Part shown: piece after piece, positions 31,337 to 39,663 of the stretch
Layout of the letters: every line of letters starts with the position of its first letter
Position numbering within the stretch: the stretch's first letter is position 1
Origin: Stenotrophomonas hibiscicola ATCC 19867
GTDB lineage: Bacteria; Pseudomonadota; Gammaproteobacteria; Xanthomonadales; Xanthomonadaceae
Length of the DNA: 64,000 nt
Assembly: GCF_000382065.1 (NCBI RefSeq)
Contig: NZ_KB907502.1
Span: 310,001 to 374,000 of the forward strand
Direction of reading: 5' to 3'
Position numbers and translations under genes: made by a program
The notes under the pieces: model-generated
What the model was told of the DNA's origin: nothing
The model's input: only the letters and a program-made list of their open reading frames with translations
The model's database searches: none

Positions 31337-34300
31337 ATGGCACGTTTCTTCATCGATCGCCCGGTGTTCGCCTGGGTGCTGGCGATCTTCATCATCCTGG
31401 CCGGCGTGCTGGCGATCCCGCGGCTGGCAGTGGAGCGCTATCCAGCAGTCGCCCCGCCCAGCGTCAGCATCTATGCCAGCTACCCGGGTGCCAGCCCGCA
31501 GACGCTGAACGACGCGGTGGTCGGCCTGATCGAGCGCGAGCTGTCCAGCGTCAAGCACCTGCTGTATTTCGAGTCGTCGGTGGACACCTCCGGCGAAGCC
31601 TCGATCACCGCGACCTTCAAGCCGGGTACCAATCCGGAGCTGGCGCAGGTGGACGTGCAGAACCGGATCAAGGCGATCGAGCCGCGCCTGCCGCGCAGCG
31701 TGCGCCAGAACGGCCTGTTCGTGGAAGCAGCCGATTCCGGCTTCCTGATGCTGGTCGGCCTGCGTTCGCCCGATGCCAGCGTCAGCGAGGCCGCACTGGG
31801 CGACTTCATGGCGCGCAACATCATCGAGGAGCTGCGCCGCATCGATGGCGTCGGCCGCGTGCAGCTGTTCGGTGCGGAGCAGGCGATGCGCGTGTGGCTG
31901 GACCCGACCCGGCTGACCGGCTATGGGCTGACCATGGGTGACGTGGCCGCTGCCATCGAGCAGCAGAACCTGGAGATCTCGCCGGGGCGCATCGGTGATT
32001 CGCCGGGTGTTCCAGGCCAGCGCATCACCGTGCCGCTCAGCGCCGACGGCCAGTTGTCCACGCCGGAACAGTTCGCGGCGATCGTACTGCGCGCCGGGGC
32101 CGACGGTTCACGGGTGGTGCTGGGTGATGTCGCCCGCGTCGAACTGGGCGCGCAGAGCTATGCCTGGGGCACCCGCGAGGACGGCCATCCGGCCACCGCT
32201 GCCGGGGTGCAGCTGCGGCCGGGCGCGAATGCGGTGCGCACGGCGTCGGCGGTCCGTGAGCGCATGGCCGAGCTGGCGCCGCTGTTGCCGCGCGGCGTGG
32301 AGGCGAGCATCCCGTTCGACACCGCGCCGTTCGTGAAGATCTCGATCCAGAAGGTGGTGCAGACGCTGCTGGAGGCGATGCTGCTGGTGTTCGCGGTGAT
32401 GTACCTGTTCCTGCAGAACTGGCGCTACACGCTGATTCCGGCGCTGGTCGCACCGATCGCGCTGCTCGGTACCTTCGCGGTGATGCTGGCGCTGGGCTTC
32501 TCGATCAACGTGCTGACCATGTTCGGCATGGTGCTGGCGATCGGCATCATCGTCGACGACGCGATCGTGGTGGTCGAGGGGGTGGAGCGGATCATGGCCG
32601 AGGAGGGCCTGCCGCCGCGCGAGGCGACCATCAAGGCGATGCGCGAGCTGACCAGCGCGGTGATCGGCATCACCCTGGTGCTGACCGCGGTGTTCATTCC
32701 GATGGCCTTGGCCAGCGGCTCGGTGGGCGCCATCTACCGCCAGTTCACCGTGGCGATGGCGGTGTCGATCCTGTTTTCGGCGCTGCTGGCCCTGAGCCTG
32801 ACGCCGGCGTTGTGCGCGACGCTGCTGCGCCCGAACACCCATGGCCATCATGGCCGTGGCGGGCTGTTCGGTGCCTTCAATCGTGGCTTCGAGGCGTTGA
32901 CTGGGCGCTACCAGCGCGGCGTGGCCTCCGTGCTGCAGCGGAGCGGGCGGGTCATGGGCGTGTTCGCGGCGCTGGTGGCGGCGCTGCTGCTGGGCCTGCA
33001 CTGGCTGCCGGGCGCCTTCCTGCCGGAAGAGGACCAGGGCTACTTCATGACCTCGATCCAGCTGCCGGCTGAAGCCACGGCCGAACGCACGCTGGCCGTG
33101 GTCGAAGCCTACGAACGGCACGTGGCGTCACGCCCGGGCATCGGCTCCAACCAGTCGATCCTCGGGTACAGCTTCTCCGGTTCCGGCCCGAGCGCGGCGC
33201 TGACCTACACGATGCTGAAGGATTGGGGCGAGCGTGCAGGGGCCACCGCGGCCGGCGAAGTGGAGGCCGCGCAGCAGGCGATGGCCACGATTGCCGAGGG
33301 CGAGGTGATGAGTGTGATGCCCCCGGCGATCGACAGCCTGGGCCGTTCGTCCGGCTTCTCGCTGGCCCTGCAGGCGCGTACCGGGCAGAGCCAGGCCGAA
33401 CTGCGTGCGGCCCTGCAGCAGCTGCTGAAGCTGGCCGAGGCCAGCCCGCTGCTGTCGGAGGTGCATGCCGATGGCCTGCCAGCAGGTACCAGCGTGCGGC
33501 TGGACATCGACCGCGCCAAGGCCGAGGCGATGGGCGTGGGGTTCGAGCAGATCAGCAGCACGCTGTCGGCGGCGATGGGCTCGCAGTACGTCAACGACTT
33601 CCCCAACAAGGGCCGGCTGCAGCAGGTGATCCTGCAGGCCGATGCACCGCACCGGATGGAGCTGGAGGATGTGCTGAAGCTGTACGTTCGCAACAGCGAA
33701 GGCGGCATGGTGGCGTTGTCGGAACTGGTGACGCCGCACTGGACCGAGGCGCCGCTGCAGCTGCAGCGCTATCTCGGCTTCCCGGCGCTGAATCTGTCCG
33801 GCGCACCGGCCTCCGGCGTGTCGACCGGCCAGGCCATGGCGGAGATGGAGCGGTTGGCGGAGAAGCTGCCGTCCGGTTTTGCCCTGCAGTGGACCAGCCA
33901 GTCGCTGCAGGAGCGGGAGTCCGGTGCGCAGGCGCCGTGGTTGCTGCTGTTGTCGATGCTGGTGGTGTTCCTGGTGCTGGCGGCACTGTACGAGAGCTGG
34001 TCGATCCCGCTGGCGGTGATGCTGGTGGTGCCGCTGGGCCTGCTTGGTGCGGTTGCTGCGGTGCTGTTGCGGGGCATGCCCAACGACGTGTTCTTCAAGG
34101 TCGGCATGATCACCGTGATCGGGCTGTCGGCGAAGAACGCGATCCTCATCGTCGAGTTCGCGCGCCAGCTGCAGCAGCAGGGTCGCGGCCTGGTTGAAGC
34201 AGCGCTGGAGGCAGCGCGGCTGCGACTGCGGCCGATCGTGATGACCTCGCTGGCATTCGCGCTGGGCGTGGTGCCGCTGATGCTGGCGCAGGGCGCGTCG

Positions 34301-34486
34301 AAGGAAACCCAGCAGGCGATTGGAACCGGTGTGTTCGGCGGCATGGTCAGTGCGACCGTGCTGGCCGTGTTCTTCGTGCCGGTCTTCTATGTAGTGGTGC
34401 AGGGCGCGCGGCAGTGGATCGCGCAGCGCCTGCGCAGACGCCGGCCGATGCCGGGAGGAACCGTGGATGGAACGGAACATCGTTGA
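31337..34486 (+). CDS. smeZ: RND multidrug efflux transporter (HAE1 family)
   Basis: A 1049-aa proton-driven drug exporter of the AcrB type. It has 12 membrane segments in two halves with two large periplasmic loops. Proton-relay residues are visible: the DD pair in GIIVDDAIVVVEG (helix 4) and Lys in GLSAKNAILIVEFA (helix 10). AGGA precedes the start by 9 nt. SmeYZ is known from S. maltophilia for aminoglycoside and co-trimoxazole efflux; the specificity here is inferred from locus layout. Its last 20 nt overlap the next gene. Confidence 0.88.
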   Translation: MARFFIDRPVFAWVLAIFIILAGVLAIPRLAVERYPAVAPPSVSIYASYPGASPQTLNDAVVGLIERELSSVKHLLYFESSVDTSGEASITATFKPGTNPELAQVDVQNRIKAIEPRLPRSVRQNGLFVEAADSGFLMLVGLRSPDASVSEAALGDFMARNIIEELRRIDGVGRVQLFGAEQAMRVWLDPTRLTGYGLTMGDVAAAIEQQNLEISPGRIGDSPGVPGQRITVPLSADGQLSTPEQFAAIVLRAGADGSRVVLGDVARVELGAQSYAWGTREDGHPATAAGVQLRPGANAVRTASAVRERMAELAPLLPRGVEASIPFDTAPFVKISIQKVVQTLLEAMLLVFAVMYLFLQNWRYTLIPALVAPIALLGTFAVMLALGFSINVLTMFGMVLAIGIIVDDAIVVVEGVERIMAEEGLPPREATIKAMRELTSAVIGITLVLTAVFIPMALASGSVGAIYRQFTVAMAVSILFSALLALSLTPALCATLLRPNTHGHHGRGGLFGAFNRGFEALTGRYQRGVASVLQRSGRVMGVFAALVAALLLGLHWLPGAFLPEEDQGYFMTSIQLPAEATAERTLAVVEAYERHVASRPGIGSNQSILGYSFSGSGPSAALTYTMLKDWGERAGATAAGEVEAAQQAMATIAEGEVMSVMPPAIDSLGRSSGFSLALQARTGQSQAELRAALQQLLKLAEASPLLSEVHADGLPAGTSVRLDIDRAKAEAMGVGFEQISSTLSAAMGSQYVNDFPNKGRLQQVILQADAPHRMELEDVLKLYVRNSEGGMVALSELVTPHWTEAPLQLQRYLGFPALNLSGAPASGVSTGQAMAEMERLAEKLPSGFALQWTSQSLQERESGAQAPWLLLLSMLVVFLVLAALYESWSIPLAVMLVVPLGLLGAVAAVLLRGMPNDVFFKVGMITVIGLSAKNAILIVEFARQLQQQGRGLVEAALEAARLRLRPIVMTSLAFALGVVPLMLAQGASKETQQAIGTGVFGGMVSATVLAVFFVPVFYVVVQGARQWIAQRLRRRRPMPGGTVDGTEHR

Positions 34487-34859
34487 AGATCTGCATGAGC
34501 GGCAGTTGGCAGCGCTGGAACAGCGCCTGCGGCAGGCATTGCTGGATGACGACCACGATGCGCTGACCGCGCTGGTATCGCCGGCCTTGTTCATGATGGA
34601 TGGCCACGGCGGCCGCATGCTCGACCTGCCGTGGCTGGGCGACTGGCTGACCGGAAACCTGCAGGTGCGTAGCCTGCAGTCGTACGCGGTGGAAACGTTG
34701 CTGTGCGGACGCCTGGCATTGTTGTCCAGCGACGTGCGCTTGTCGGTGCGCGGGCAGGGCCAGGAGCGCGAGCTGAAACTGCGCCTGCTGCGGGTGTGGA
34801 CCTGCAGTTCCGGCGAAAGCGGCGCGCAGCTGCTGTCGATGGCGGTACTGGCCGCATGA
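34467..34859 (+). CDS. NTF2-like (SnoaL/DUF4440-type) small protein coupled to smeZ
   Basis: A 130-aa cytosolic protein with no signal peptide. N-terminal helices (LHERQLAALEQRLRQALLDD) and the following D..ALTALVSPALFMMDGHG and SYAVETLLCGRLALLSSDVR segments fit the NTF2-like cone fold; no catalytic residues can be assigned. GGAGG inside the end of smeZ precedes the ATG by 8 nt and the two genes overlap by 20 nt, so translation is coupled. Role in efflux unknown. Confidence 0.72.
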   Translation: MERNIVEDLHERQLAALEQRLRQALLDDDHDALTALVSPALFMMDGHGGRMLDLPWLGDWLTGNLQVRSLQSYAVETLLCGRLALLSSDVRLSVRGQGQERELKLRLLRVWTCSSGESGAQLLSMAVLAA

Positions 34860-34942
34860 GCGCGGTCAGGCCGCTTTCAGGCCCCGCTCACCGCGAGGTG
34901 GTAGGGTCGAGCATTCCTGTAGTGCCGACAAGGAGTCGAGCC

Positions 34943-35635
34943 ATGCGTGTAGTTCCCAGTCTGTTGGCAGCCTCCCTGGGGTTGGTGCTGGTCGCGTGCC
35001 AGCCGGCCCAGGCACCCGCGGCGGGCAGCAATGACGCCCCGCCTGCCACGCCGCAGCCGAGCGCCAACACGGAAGGTGGCAGTGAGACCGCCTACCAGTG
35101 TGGTGATCTGAGTGTGGGCGCGACATTCAATGGCGAGGATGCTGCCACGCTGGTGATCGGCGAGCGTAGCTTCGCCATGACCTCCGAGCGCGCGGCATCC
35201 GGCGCCAAGTACAGCGATGGTCTCGGCAACAGCTTCTGGACCAAGGGCAGCGATGATGGCCTGCTGAGCCTGATGGGCGAACCGGATCGCGAGTGCCATG
35301 CGGTGGAAGCTACCGAAGGCGATGGCAGCGCCGGCAATGCGGCATTCCGTGCCACCGGCAATGAACCCGGCTGGCTTGCAGTCGTCGACGGCGATGCGCC
35401 GGGCCTGCAGGTGGAGGTCGATTATGGCGAGCGCCGCTTCGACGTGGCCAAACCCACCCAGGGCGCTGATGGATGGAGCGGAAAGGCGTCCGACGGCACC
35501 GACGTCAAGCTCAGCTTCCAGCGCACCACCTGCCAGGATGACATGAGCGGCGAGGCGTTCGAGGCCAAGGCGATGCTGACTGTCGGTACCCGCCAGTACC
35601 ATGGCTGCGGCAACTTCGGTGCGAAACAGCCGTAA
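34943..35635 (+). CDS. Lipoprotein with MliC (C-type lysozyme inhibitor) and COG3650-like domains
   Basis: A 230-aa predicted lipoprotein: signal and lipobox (SLGLVLVACQPAQ), an Ala/Pro-rich linker, an MliC-like domain at about 50-115 (TAYQCGDLSVGATFNGEDA, GAKYSDGLGNSFWTKG), then a second domain (FRATGNEPGWLAVVDGD, ending YHGCGNFG) resembling the COG3650 family. It probably sits in the outer membrane facing the periplasm and may protect against host lysozyme. AAGGAG is 7 nt before the start. Confidence 0.78.
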   Translation: MRVVPSLLAASLGLVLVACQPAQAPAAGSNDAPPATPQPSANTEGGSETAYQCGDLSVGATFNGEDAATLVIGERSFAMTSERAASGAKYSDGLGNSFWTKGSDDGLLSLMGEPDRECHAVEATEGDGSAGNAAFRATGNEPGWLAVVDGDAPGLQVEVDYGERRFDVAKPTQGADGWSGKASDGTDVKLSFQRTTCQDDMSGEAFEAKAMLTVGTRQYHGCGNFGAKQP

Positions 35636-35659
35636 CCGCTGCCACCGATGATCCGTCCG

Positions 35660-35687
35660 CTGCCTGCGGCGAACACGCCGCAGGCAG
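35660..35687. terminator. Hairpin between convergent lipoprotein and yeiP genes
   Basis: CTGCCTGCGGCG pairs perfectly with CGCCGCAGGCAG over a 4-nt loop. There is no clear T-run on either side, so a role in termination is likely from position but not certain. Confidence 0.5.
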
Positions 35688-35715
35688 GAACAGGCAGCCG
35701 ATCAGCGCGAGGCGC

Positions 35716-36282
35716 TTAGTCGGCACGGCCGGCGAATTCGCCCGTGGCGGTGTTCACCAGCACGCGTTCGCCATTGACGATGTACTCGGGCACCATGATT
35801 TCGATGCCGGTGTTGAGCTTGGCCGGCTTCGGGCGCTTGGTGGCGGTGCCACCCTTCAGTTCCGGCGGCGTCTCGATCACCTCCAGCACCACGGAGGCCG
35901 GCAGCTGGATCGCCACCGGCTGCTCGTCGATCACCTGCACGTAGATGCCGGTCAGGCCGTCGGTGATGTAACCGGCGTCGTCGCCGATCACGTCCGCATC
36001 CAGGGTGTACGGGGTGTAGTCCTCGTCATCGAGGAAGACGAAGGCATCGCCGTCCTTGTACGAATAGGTGGACTGGCGGCGCAGCAGTTCGACCTCGACC
36101 AGGTTGTCGTCGGCATCGAAGCTGGCGTCGAGCTTGTTGCCGCCCGGCACGCTGTACATGATGAAGCGGAAGCGGACGTTGCCGCCGCGACCCTGCGGCG
36201 AGCTGCGCTCGATGTCGCGGATCTGGTACACGCCGTTGTTGTACTCGACGACGTTGCCCTTCTTGATGTCGTTGGCTTTCAT
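35716..36282 (-). CDS. yeiP: Elongation factor P-like protein YeiP (EfpL)
   Basis: A 188-aa EF-P paralogue that enters the ribosomal E site and relieves stalling on difficult peptide bonds. Three OB/KOW-type domains are visible. The domain-I loop reads SSPQGRGGN, with Arg where EF-P has its modified Lys, which marks the YeiP branch. The C-terminal domain ends [20 protein letters not shown]. 49 nt downstream of the SDR gene. Confidence 0.92.
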   Translation of the reverse strand: MKANDIKKGNVVEYNNGVYQIRDIERSSPQGRGGNVRFRFIMYSVPGGNKLDASFDADDNLVEVELLRRQSTYSYKDGDAFVFLDDEDYTPYTLDADVIGDDAGYITDGLTGIYVQVIDEQPVAIQLPASVVLEVIETPPELKGGTATKRPKPAKLNTGIEIMVPEYIVNGERVLVNTATGEFAGRAD

Positions 36283-36331
36283 GGTGATCTAGGTCGTTGG
36301 GGGAGGGCGCCGTCCCGGCGCCCGGGGGGAA

Positions 36332-37102
36332 TCACTTCGGAGCGAGGCGGGTAGCGCCGTCCAGGCGGATGGTCTCGCCGTTGAGGTAGGTGTTGCCGAG
36401 AATGAAGCCGACCAGACTGGCGAAGTCTTCCGGCTTGCCCAGGCGCGACGGGAACGGGATCGAGGCGGCCAGCGACTGCTGCACGGCTTCGGGCATGCCA
36501 TCGACCATCGGCGTCCAGAACACGCCAGGAGCAATCGTATTGACGCGGATGCCGAAGCGCGACAGTTCGCGCGCCATCGGCAGCGTCATCGACACCACGC
36601 CGCCCTTGCTGGCCGCATACGCGGCCTGGCCGATCTGTCCTTCATAGGCAGCGATGCTGGCGGTGTTGATGATCACGCCGCGCTCGCCGTCTTCGCCGGC
36701 GTCGTTGTGCTGCATGCGGTTGGCCGCGGCCTTGGCGACGTTGAAGCTGCCGACCAGGTTGACCATCACCGTGCCCTGGAAGCCGGCCAGCGGCATCGGG
36801 CCTTCCTTGCCGAGCACGCGACCGGCACCGAGGATGCCGGCGCAGTTCATCGCCACGTTCAGGCCGCCGAGGAAATCGTGGGCCTGGTCGATGGCTGCAG
36901 CCACGGCCGCCTCATCGCTGACGTTGACATTGAAATAGCGGGCCTTGTCGGCACCCAGCCCGGCAACGGCAGCTGCACCCTTGTCGTCGTTGAGGTCGAA
37001 CAGAGCCACCTTGCCGCCCTGGGCGACGAGGTGCTGGGCCACGGCCAGGCCGAGGCCGGAGACGCCGCCAGTGATCACGGCACGTACGGAAGACAGCTGC
37101 AT
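36332..37102 (-). CDS. SDR-family 3-hydroxyacyl-CoA dehydrogenase (HSD10 type)
   Basis: A 256-aa short-chain dehydrogenase. NAD motif GGVSGLGLAVAQHL, NNAG variant MNCAGILG, catalytic Ser-Tyr-Lys as NTASIAAYEGQIGQAAYAASK. The insertion FNVAKAAANRMQ..DGERGVIIN is typical of the HSD10/type-II 3-hydroxyacyl-CoA dehydrogenases used in fatty-acid and isoleucine breakdown. It lies 101 nt after liuE in the same direction, which fits acyl-CoA catabolism. Confidence 0.85.
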   Translation of the reverse strand: MQLSSVRAVITGGVSGLGLAVAQHLVAQGGKVALFDLNDDKGAAAVAGLGADKARYFNVNVSDEAAVAAAIDQAHDFLGGLNVAMNCAGILGAGRVLGKEGPMPLAGFQGTVMVNLVGSFNVAKAAANRMQHNDAGEDGERGVIINTASIAAYEGQIGQAAYAASKGGVVSMTLPMARELSRFGIRVNTIAPGVFWTPMVDGMPEAVQQSLAASIPFPSRLGKPEDFASLVGFILGNTYLNGETIRLDGATRLAPK

Positions 37103-37203
37103 TGCACGGTCCTGCAGGTTCGAGAACCGCCGATTCTAACGGAAGCGGCGACCGTCGCCGTTGTGCGCTGCGCCGCCCGAGCGGGAGCGGCGCAGCGGGG
37201 TGC

Positions 37204-38100
37204 TCAGCCGGTCGCTGCGAGCGCCTGGCCGGTGCGGCTGGCGGTGGCGCGGCCGAGCAGGCCGGCCAGCCAGCGGCCGGTCTCGGCCAGTGCCGGCAGG
37301 TCCACGCCGCTCTCCAGGCCCAGGCCCCGCAGCAGGTAGACCACGTCTTCGCTGGCGACGTTGCCGCTGGCACCCTTGGCATACGGGCAGCCACCGGCCC
37401 CGGAGACGGCACTGTCGACCACGCGCACGCCTTCTTCCAGGCAGGAGGCGATGTTGGCGATGGCCTGGCCGTACGTGTCGTGGAAGTGCACGGCCAATGC
37501 TTCCATCGGAATCTCGGCCGCCACCGCCTGCAGCATCGCCCGTGCCTTGCGCGGGGTGCCGACGCCAATGGTGTCGCCCAGCGAGATTTCGTAACAGCCC
37601 ATCTGGTGCAGCGCGCGCGCCACGCGCACCACGTCGGCCAGCGGCACCTCGCCCTGGTAGGGGCAACCGAGCACGGTGGAGACGTAGCCACGCACGCGCA
37701 CGCCATCGGCGGCGGCGCGGCGGAGGATCGGCTCGAACCGGGCCAGCGACTCGTCGATGCCGGCATTGGTGTTGGTTCGGTTGAACGCCTCGGACGCGGC
37801 AGTGAACACCGCCACTTCCTCCACGCCCACCGCGCGGGCGCGGTCGTAGCCCTGTTCGTTCGGCACCAGTACCGGGTAGTGGATGCCCGGGCGGCGCTGG
37901 ATGCCGGCGTAGACTTCGGCGGCATCGGCCAGCTGCGGAATCCACTTCGGGCTGACGAAACTGGTCGCCTCGATGCTGCGCAGGCCGGTGGCCGACAGGC
38001 GGTTGATCAGTTCGATCTTGTCGGCGGTGGACACCGACTGCTTTTCGTTCTGCAGGCCGTCACGCGGGCCGACCTCGACGATGCGGACGTAGTCGCTCAT
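37204..38100 (-). CDS. liuE: Hydroxymethylglutaryl-CoA lyase
   Basis: Cleaves HMG-CoA to acetoacetate and acetyl-CoA, the last step of leucine degradation. The 298-aa TIM-barrel protein has EVGPRDGLQNEK with the metal-binding Asp, LGDTIGVGTP, the metal ligands HFHDTYG, and the signature GAGGCPYAKGASGNVA with the catalytic Cys. Start MSDYVRIVEVGP at 38100 overlaps the stop of the VOC gene by 4 nt. Confidence 0.93.
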   Translation of the reverse strand: MSDYVRIVEVGPRDGLQNEKQSVSTADKIELINRLSATGLRSIEATSFVSPKWIPQLADAAEVYAGIQRRPGIHYPVLVPNEQGYDRARAVGVEEVAVFTAASEAFNRTNTNAGIDESLARFEPILRRAAADGVRVRGYVSTVLGCPYQGEVPLADVVRVARALHQMGCYEISLGDTIGVGTPRKARAMLQAVAAEIPMEALAVHFHDTYGQAIANIASCLEEGVRVVDSAVSGAGGCPYAKGASGNVASEDVVYLLRGLGLESGVDLPALAETGRWLAGLLGRATASRTGQALAATG

Positions 38101-38498
38101 GCAGCCACCTCGCCGACGGGGCGATGGCAGACCGCTTCGATGTTGTTGCCGTCCGGGTCGAGCACGAAGGCGGCGTAGTAATCCGGGTGGTACCACGGGC
38201 GCAGGCCCGGCGCGCCGTTGTCGCGGCCACCGGCGGTGAGGGCGGCGGCGTGGAAGGCGTCCACCTGCGCGCGGCTGGCGCAGGCGAAGGCCACGTGCAC
38301 GCCGTGGCTGGCGGTGCCGCCATTGCCGAGCCAGAAGAACGGCTTGCCGTCGCTGCCGAAGCCGACGTGGTCGTGGTCGCCGGTCAGTTCGGCGCTCACT
38401 TCCATCACCACGCCGATCTGCAGTGGCGCCAGTGCCTGCAGGAAGAAGGCCTTGCTGCGCGCCAGGTCGGCGCTGGTCAAACCAAGATGATCGAGCAT
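38097..38498 (-). CDS. VOC (glyoxalase/bleomycin-resistance) family protein
   Basis: A 133-aa metal-binding fold made of two beta-alpha-beta-beta-beta units. Likely metal or substrate residues are His in MLDHLGLTS, His in ASHGVHVAFA and Glu in DPDGNNIEAVCH. Function unknown. Start at 38498 (2 nt after liuC) has GGAAG 7 nt upstream. It is coupled to liuE by a 4-nt overlap, so it may act on a leucine-pathway thioester or by-product. Confidence 0.82.
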   Translation of the reverse strand: MLDHLGLTSADLARSKAFFLQALAPLQIGVVMEVSAELTGDHDHVGFGSDGKPFFWLGNGGTASHGVHVAFACASRAQVDAFHAAALTAGGRDNGAPGLRPWYHPDYYAAFVLDPDGNNIEAVCHRPVGEVAA

Positions 38499-38500
38499 GT

Positions 38501-39289
38501 TCAGGCTTCCGTGACCCAATGGGGGGCGCGCTTGTCTAGGAAGGCGCCCAGGCCCTCCTGGCCCTCGGCGGACACCCGCAGGCGCGCGATCAGGGCGGCA
38601 TTATCGCGATCCAGGGTGTCGCGGTCATGGCTGTCCCGGACCTGCCGCACCAGCTGCTTGGCGGTGGACGAGGCGATCGGGCCTGCCTTGTCGAGCAGGG
38701 CCAGCTGGCGTTCCAACGCCTCGTCCAGGCGCTCGGGTTCGACCAGCTGGTGGACCAGGCCGATCCGCAGTGCGGTCTCGGCATCGAAGTGCTCGCCGGT
38801 GGCGAACCATCGACGGGCCTGGCGTGGGCCGATGGCCTCGATCACATAGGGGGAGATCACCGCCGGCAGCAGGCCCAGGCGGCTTTCGGTCAGGCCGAAG
38901 CGGGCCGCGGTGCTGGCGATGGCGATGTCGCAGCAGGCGACCAGGCCGACACCGCCGCCGAAGGCCGCGCCGTGGACCCGTGCCAGGGTCGGCTTGGGCA
39001 GCTCGTCCAGGGTGCGCATCAGCCGGGCCAGGGCCAGCGAGTCCTCGCGGTTATCGGCTTCGCTGGCCGCAGCCATGCCGCGCATCCACTGCATGTCGGC
39101 GCCGGCCGAGAAGGAGGCGCCATGGCCGGCCACCACCACGGCCCGGATCGAATCGTCCCGTCCGGCGGCCTCCAGCGCGGCGGTCAGCCGGGCGATCAGG
39201 CTGGCGTCGAAGGCATTGTGCAGTTCCGGCCGGTTCAGCCAGAGGGTGATGACGGCGCCGCGGCGCTCGATCTGCAAAGCATCGTTCAT
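38501..39289 (-). CDS. liuC: Enoyl-CoA hydratase, probable 3-methylglutaconyl-CoA hydratase
   Basis: Hydrates an enoyl-CoA; by its neighbour liuE probably 3-methylglutaconyl-CoA to HMG-CoA. The 262-aa crotonase-fold protein has oxyanion-hole segments SFSAGADMQWM and GAAFGGGVGLVACCDIAIA and the ARFGLTESRLGL block. First gene of a tight liuC-VOC-liuE set. The usual partners liuA, liuB and liuD are not in this window. A 16-bp palindrome overlaps its promoter. Confidence 0.88.
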   Translation of the reverse strand: MNDALQIERRGAVITLWLNRPELHNAFDASLIARLTAALEAAGRDDSIRAVVVAGHGASFSAGADMQWMRGMAAASEADNREDSLALARLMRTLDELPKPTLARVHGAAFGGGVGLVACCDIAIASTAARFGLTESRLGLLPAVISPYVIEAIGPRQARRWFATGEHFDAETALRIGLVHQLVEPERLDEALERQLALLDKAGPIASSTAKQLVRQVRDSHDRDTLDRDNAALIARLRVSAEGQEGLGAFLDKRAPHWVTEA

Positions 39290-39305
39290 GGGATTCCAGG
39301 GTCAC

Positions 39306-39326
39306 TCCATACCTGTATGGATCATA
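39306..39326 (-). promoter_or_regulatory. Candidate operator and -10 box of the liuC transcript
   Basis: TCCATACCTGTATGGA (39306-39321) has perfect 7-bp arms and a 2-nt centre. On the minus strand it abuts and overlaps TATGAT (39326-39321), a good -10, 32 nt before the liuC start. No matching regulator gene is visible, and the sequence does not look like the known MerR-type LiuR site. Confidence 0.45.
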
Positions 39327-39373
39327 GCGGGCCATTGGTCATGGGCCATGACGCGACGCGGGAATGTTAGAAT

Positions 39374-39388
39374 CGAGAACCATTTACA
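39374..39388 (+). promoter_or_regulatory. Possible Fur box upstream of feoA
   Basis: CGAGAACCATTTACA matches the 7-1-7 Fur pattern TGAGAAT-N-ATTCTCA at 10 of 14 positions, 20 bp before feoA. Iron repression of feoABC is expected from known biology; the site itself is only a fair match. Confidence 0.4.
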
Positions 39389-39408
39389 TCCAGCAGAGAA
39401 CACGCTAG

Positions 39409-39663
39409 ATGACGCTGTCCGAACTGCCGCTGCACATCTCGGCCGTGGTCGAGTCCGTGCAGGACCTGCACGCCAACGATGCCATCGCCCGTCGCCTGCG
39501 CGAGCTGGGTTTCGTCAATGGCGAGGAAGTGCGCCTGGTGGCCAAAGGTCCGGTGGGGGGCGAGCCGCTGCTGGTGCAGGTCGGGTTCACCCGGTTCGCG
39601 CTGCGGATCAGTGAGGCCAAGCGCGTCGTGGTAGACGCCAACCGCCAGGAGCGACGCGCATGA
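39409..39663 (+). CDS. feoA: Ferrous iron transport protein A
   Basis: An 84-aa cytosolic SH3-like protein that supports FeoB. Family landmarks are LRELGFVNGEEVRLVAKGPV and the terminal RISEAKRVVV. Its stop overlaps the FeoB start by 4 nt, so translation is coupled. Confidence 0.92.
   Translation: MTLSELPLHISAVVESVQDLHANDAIARRLRELGFVNGEEVRLVAKGPVGGEPLLVQVGFTRFALRISEAKRVVVDANRQERRA

Noticed and set aside
28233-34486. Assignment of the efflux locus as smeSR-smeABC
   Set aside because: smeABC carries an outer-membrane-channel gene (smeC) after smeB; none follows here, so smeSyRy-smeYZ fits better.
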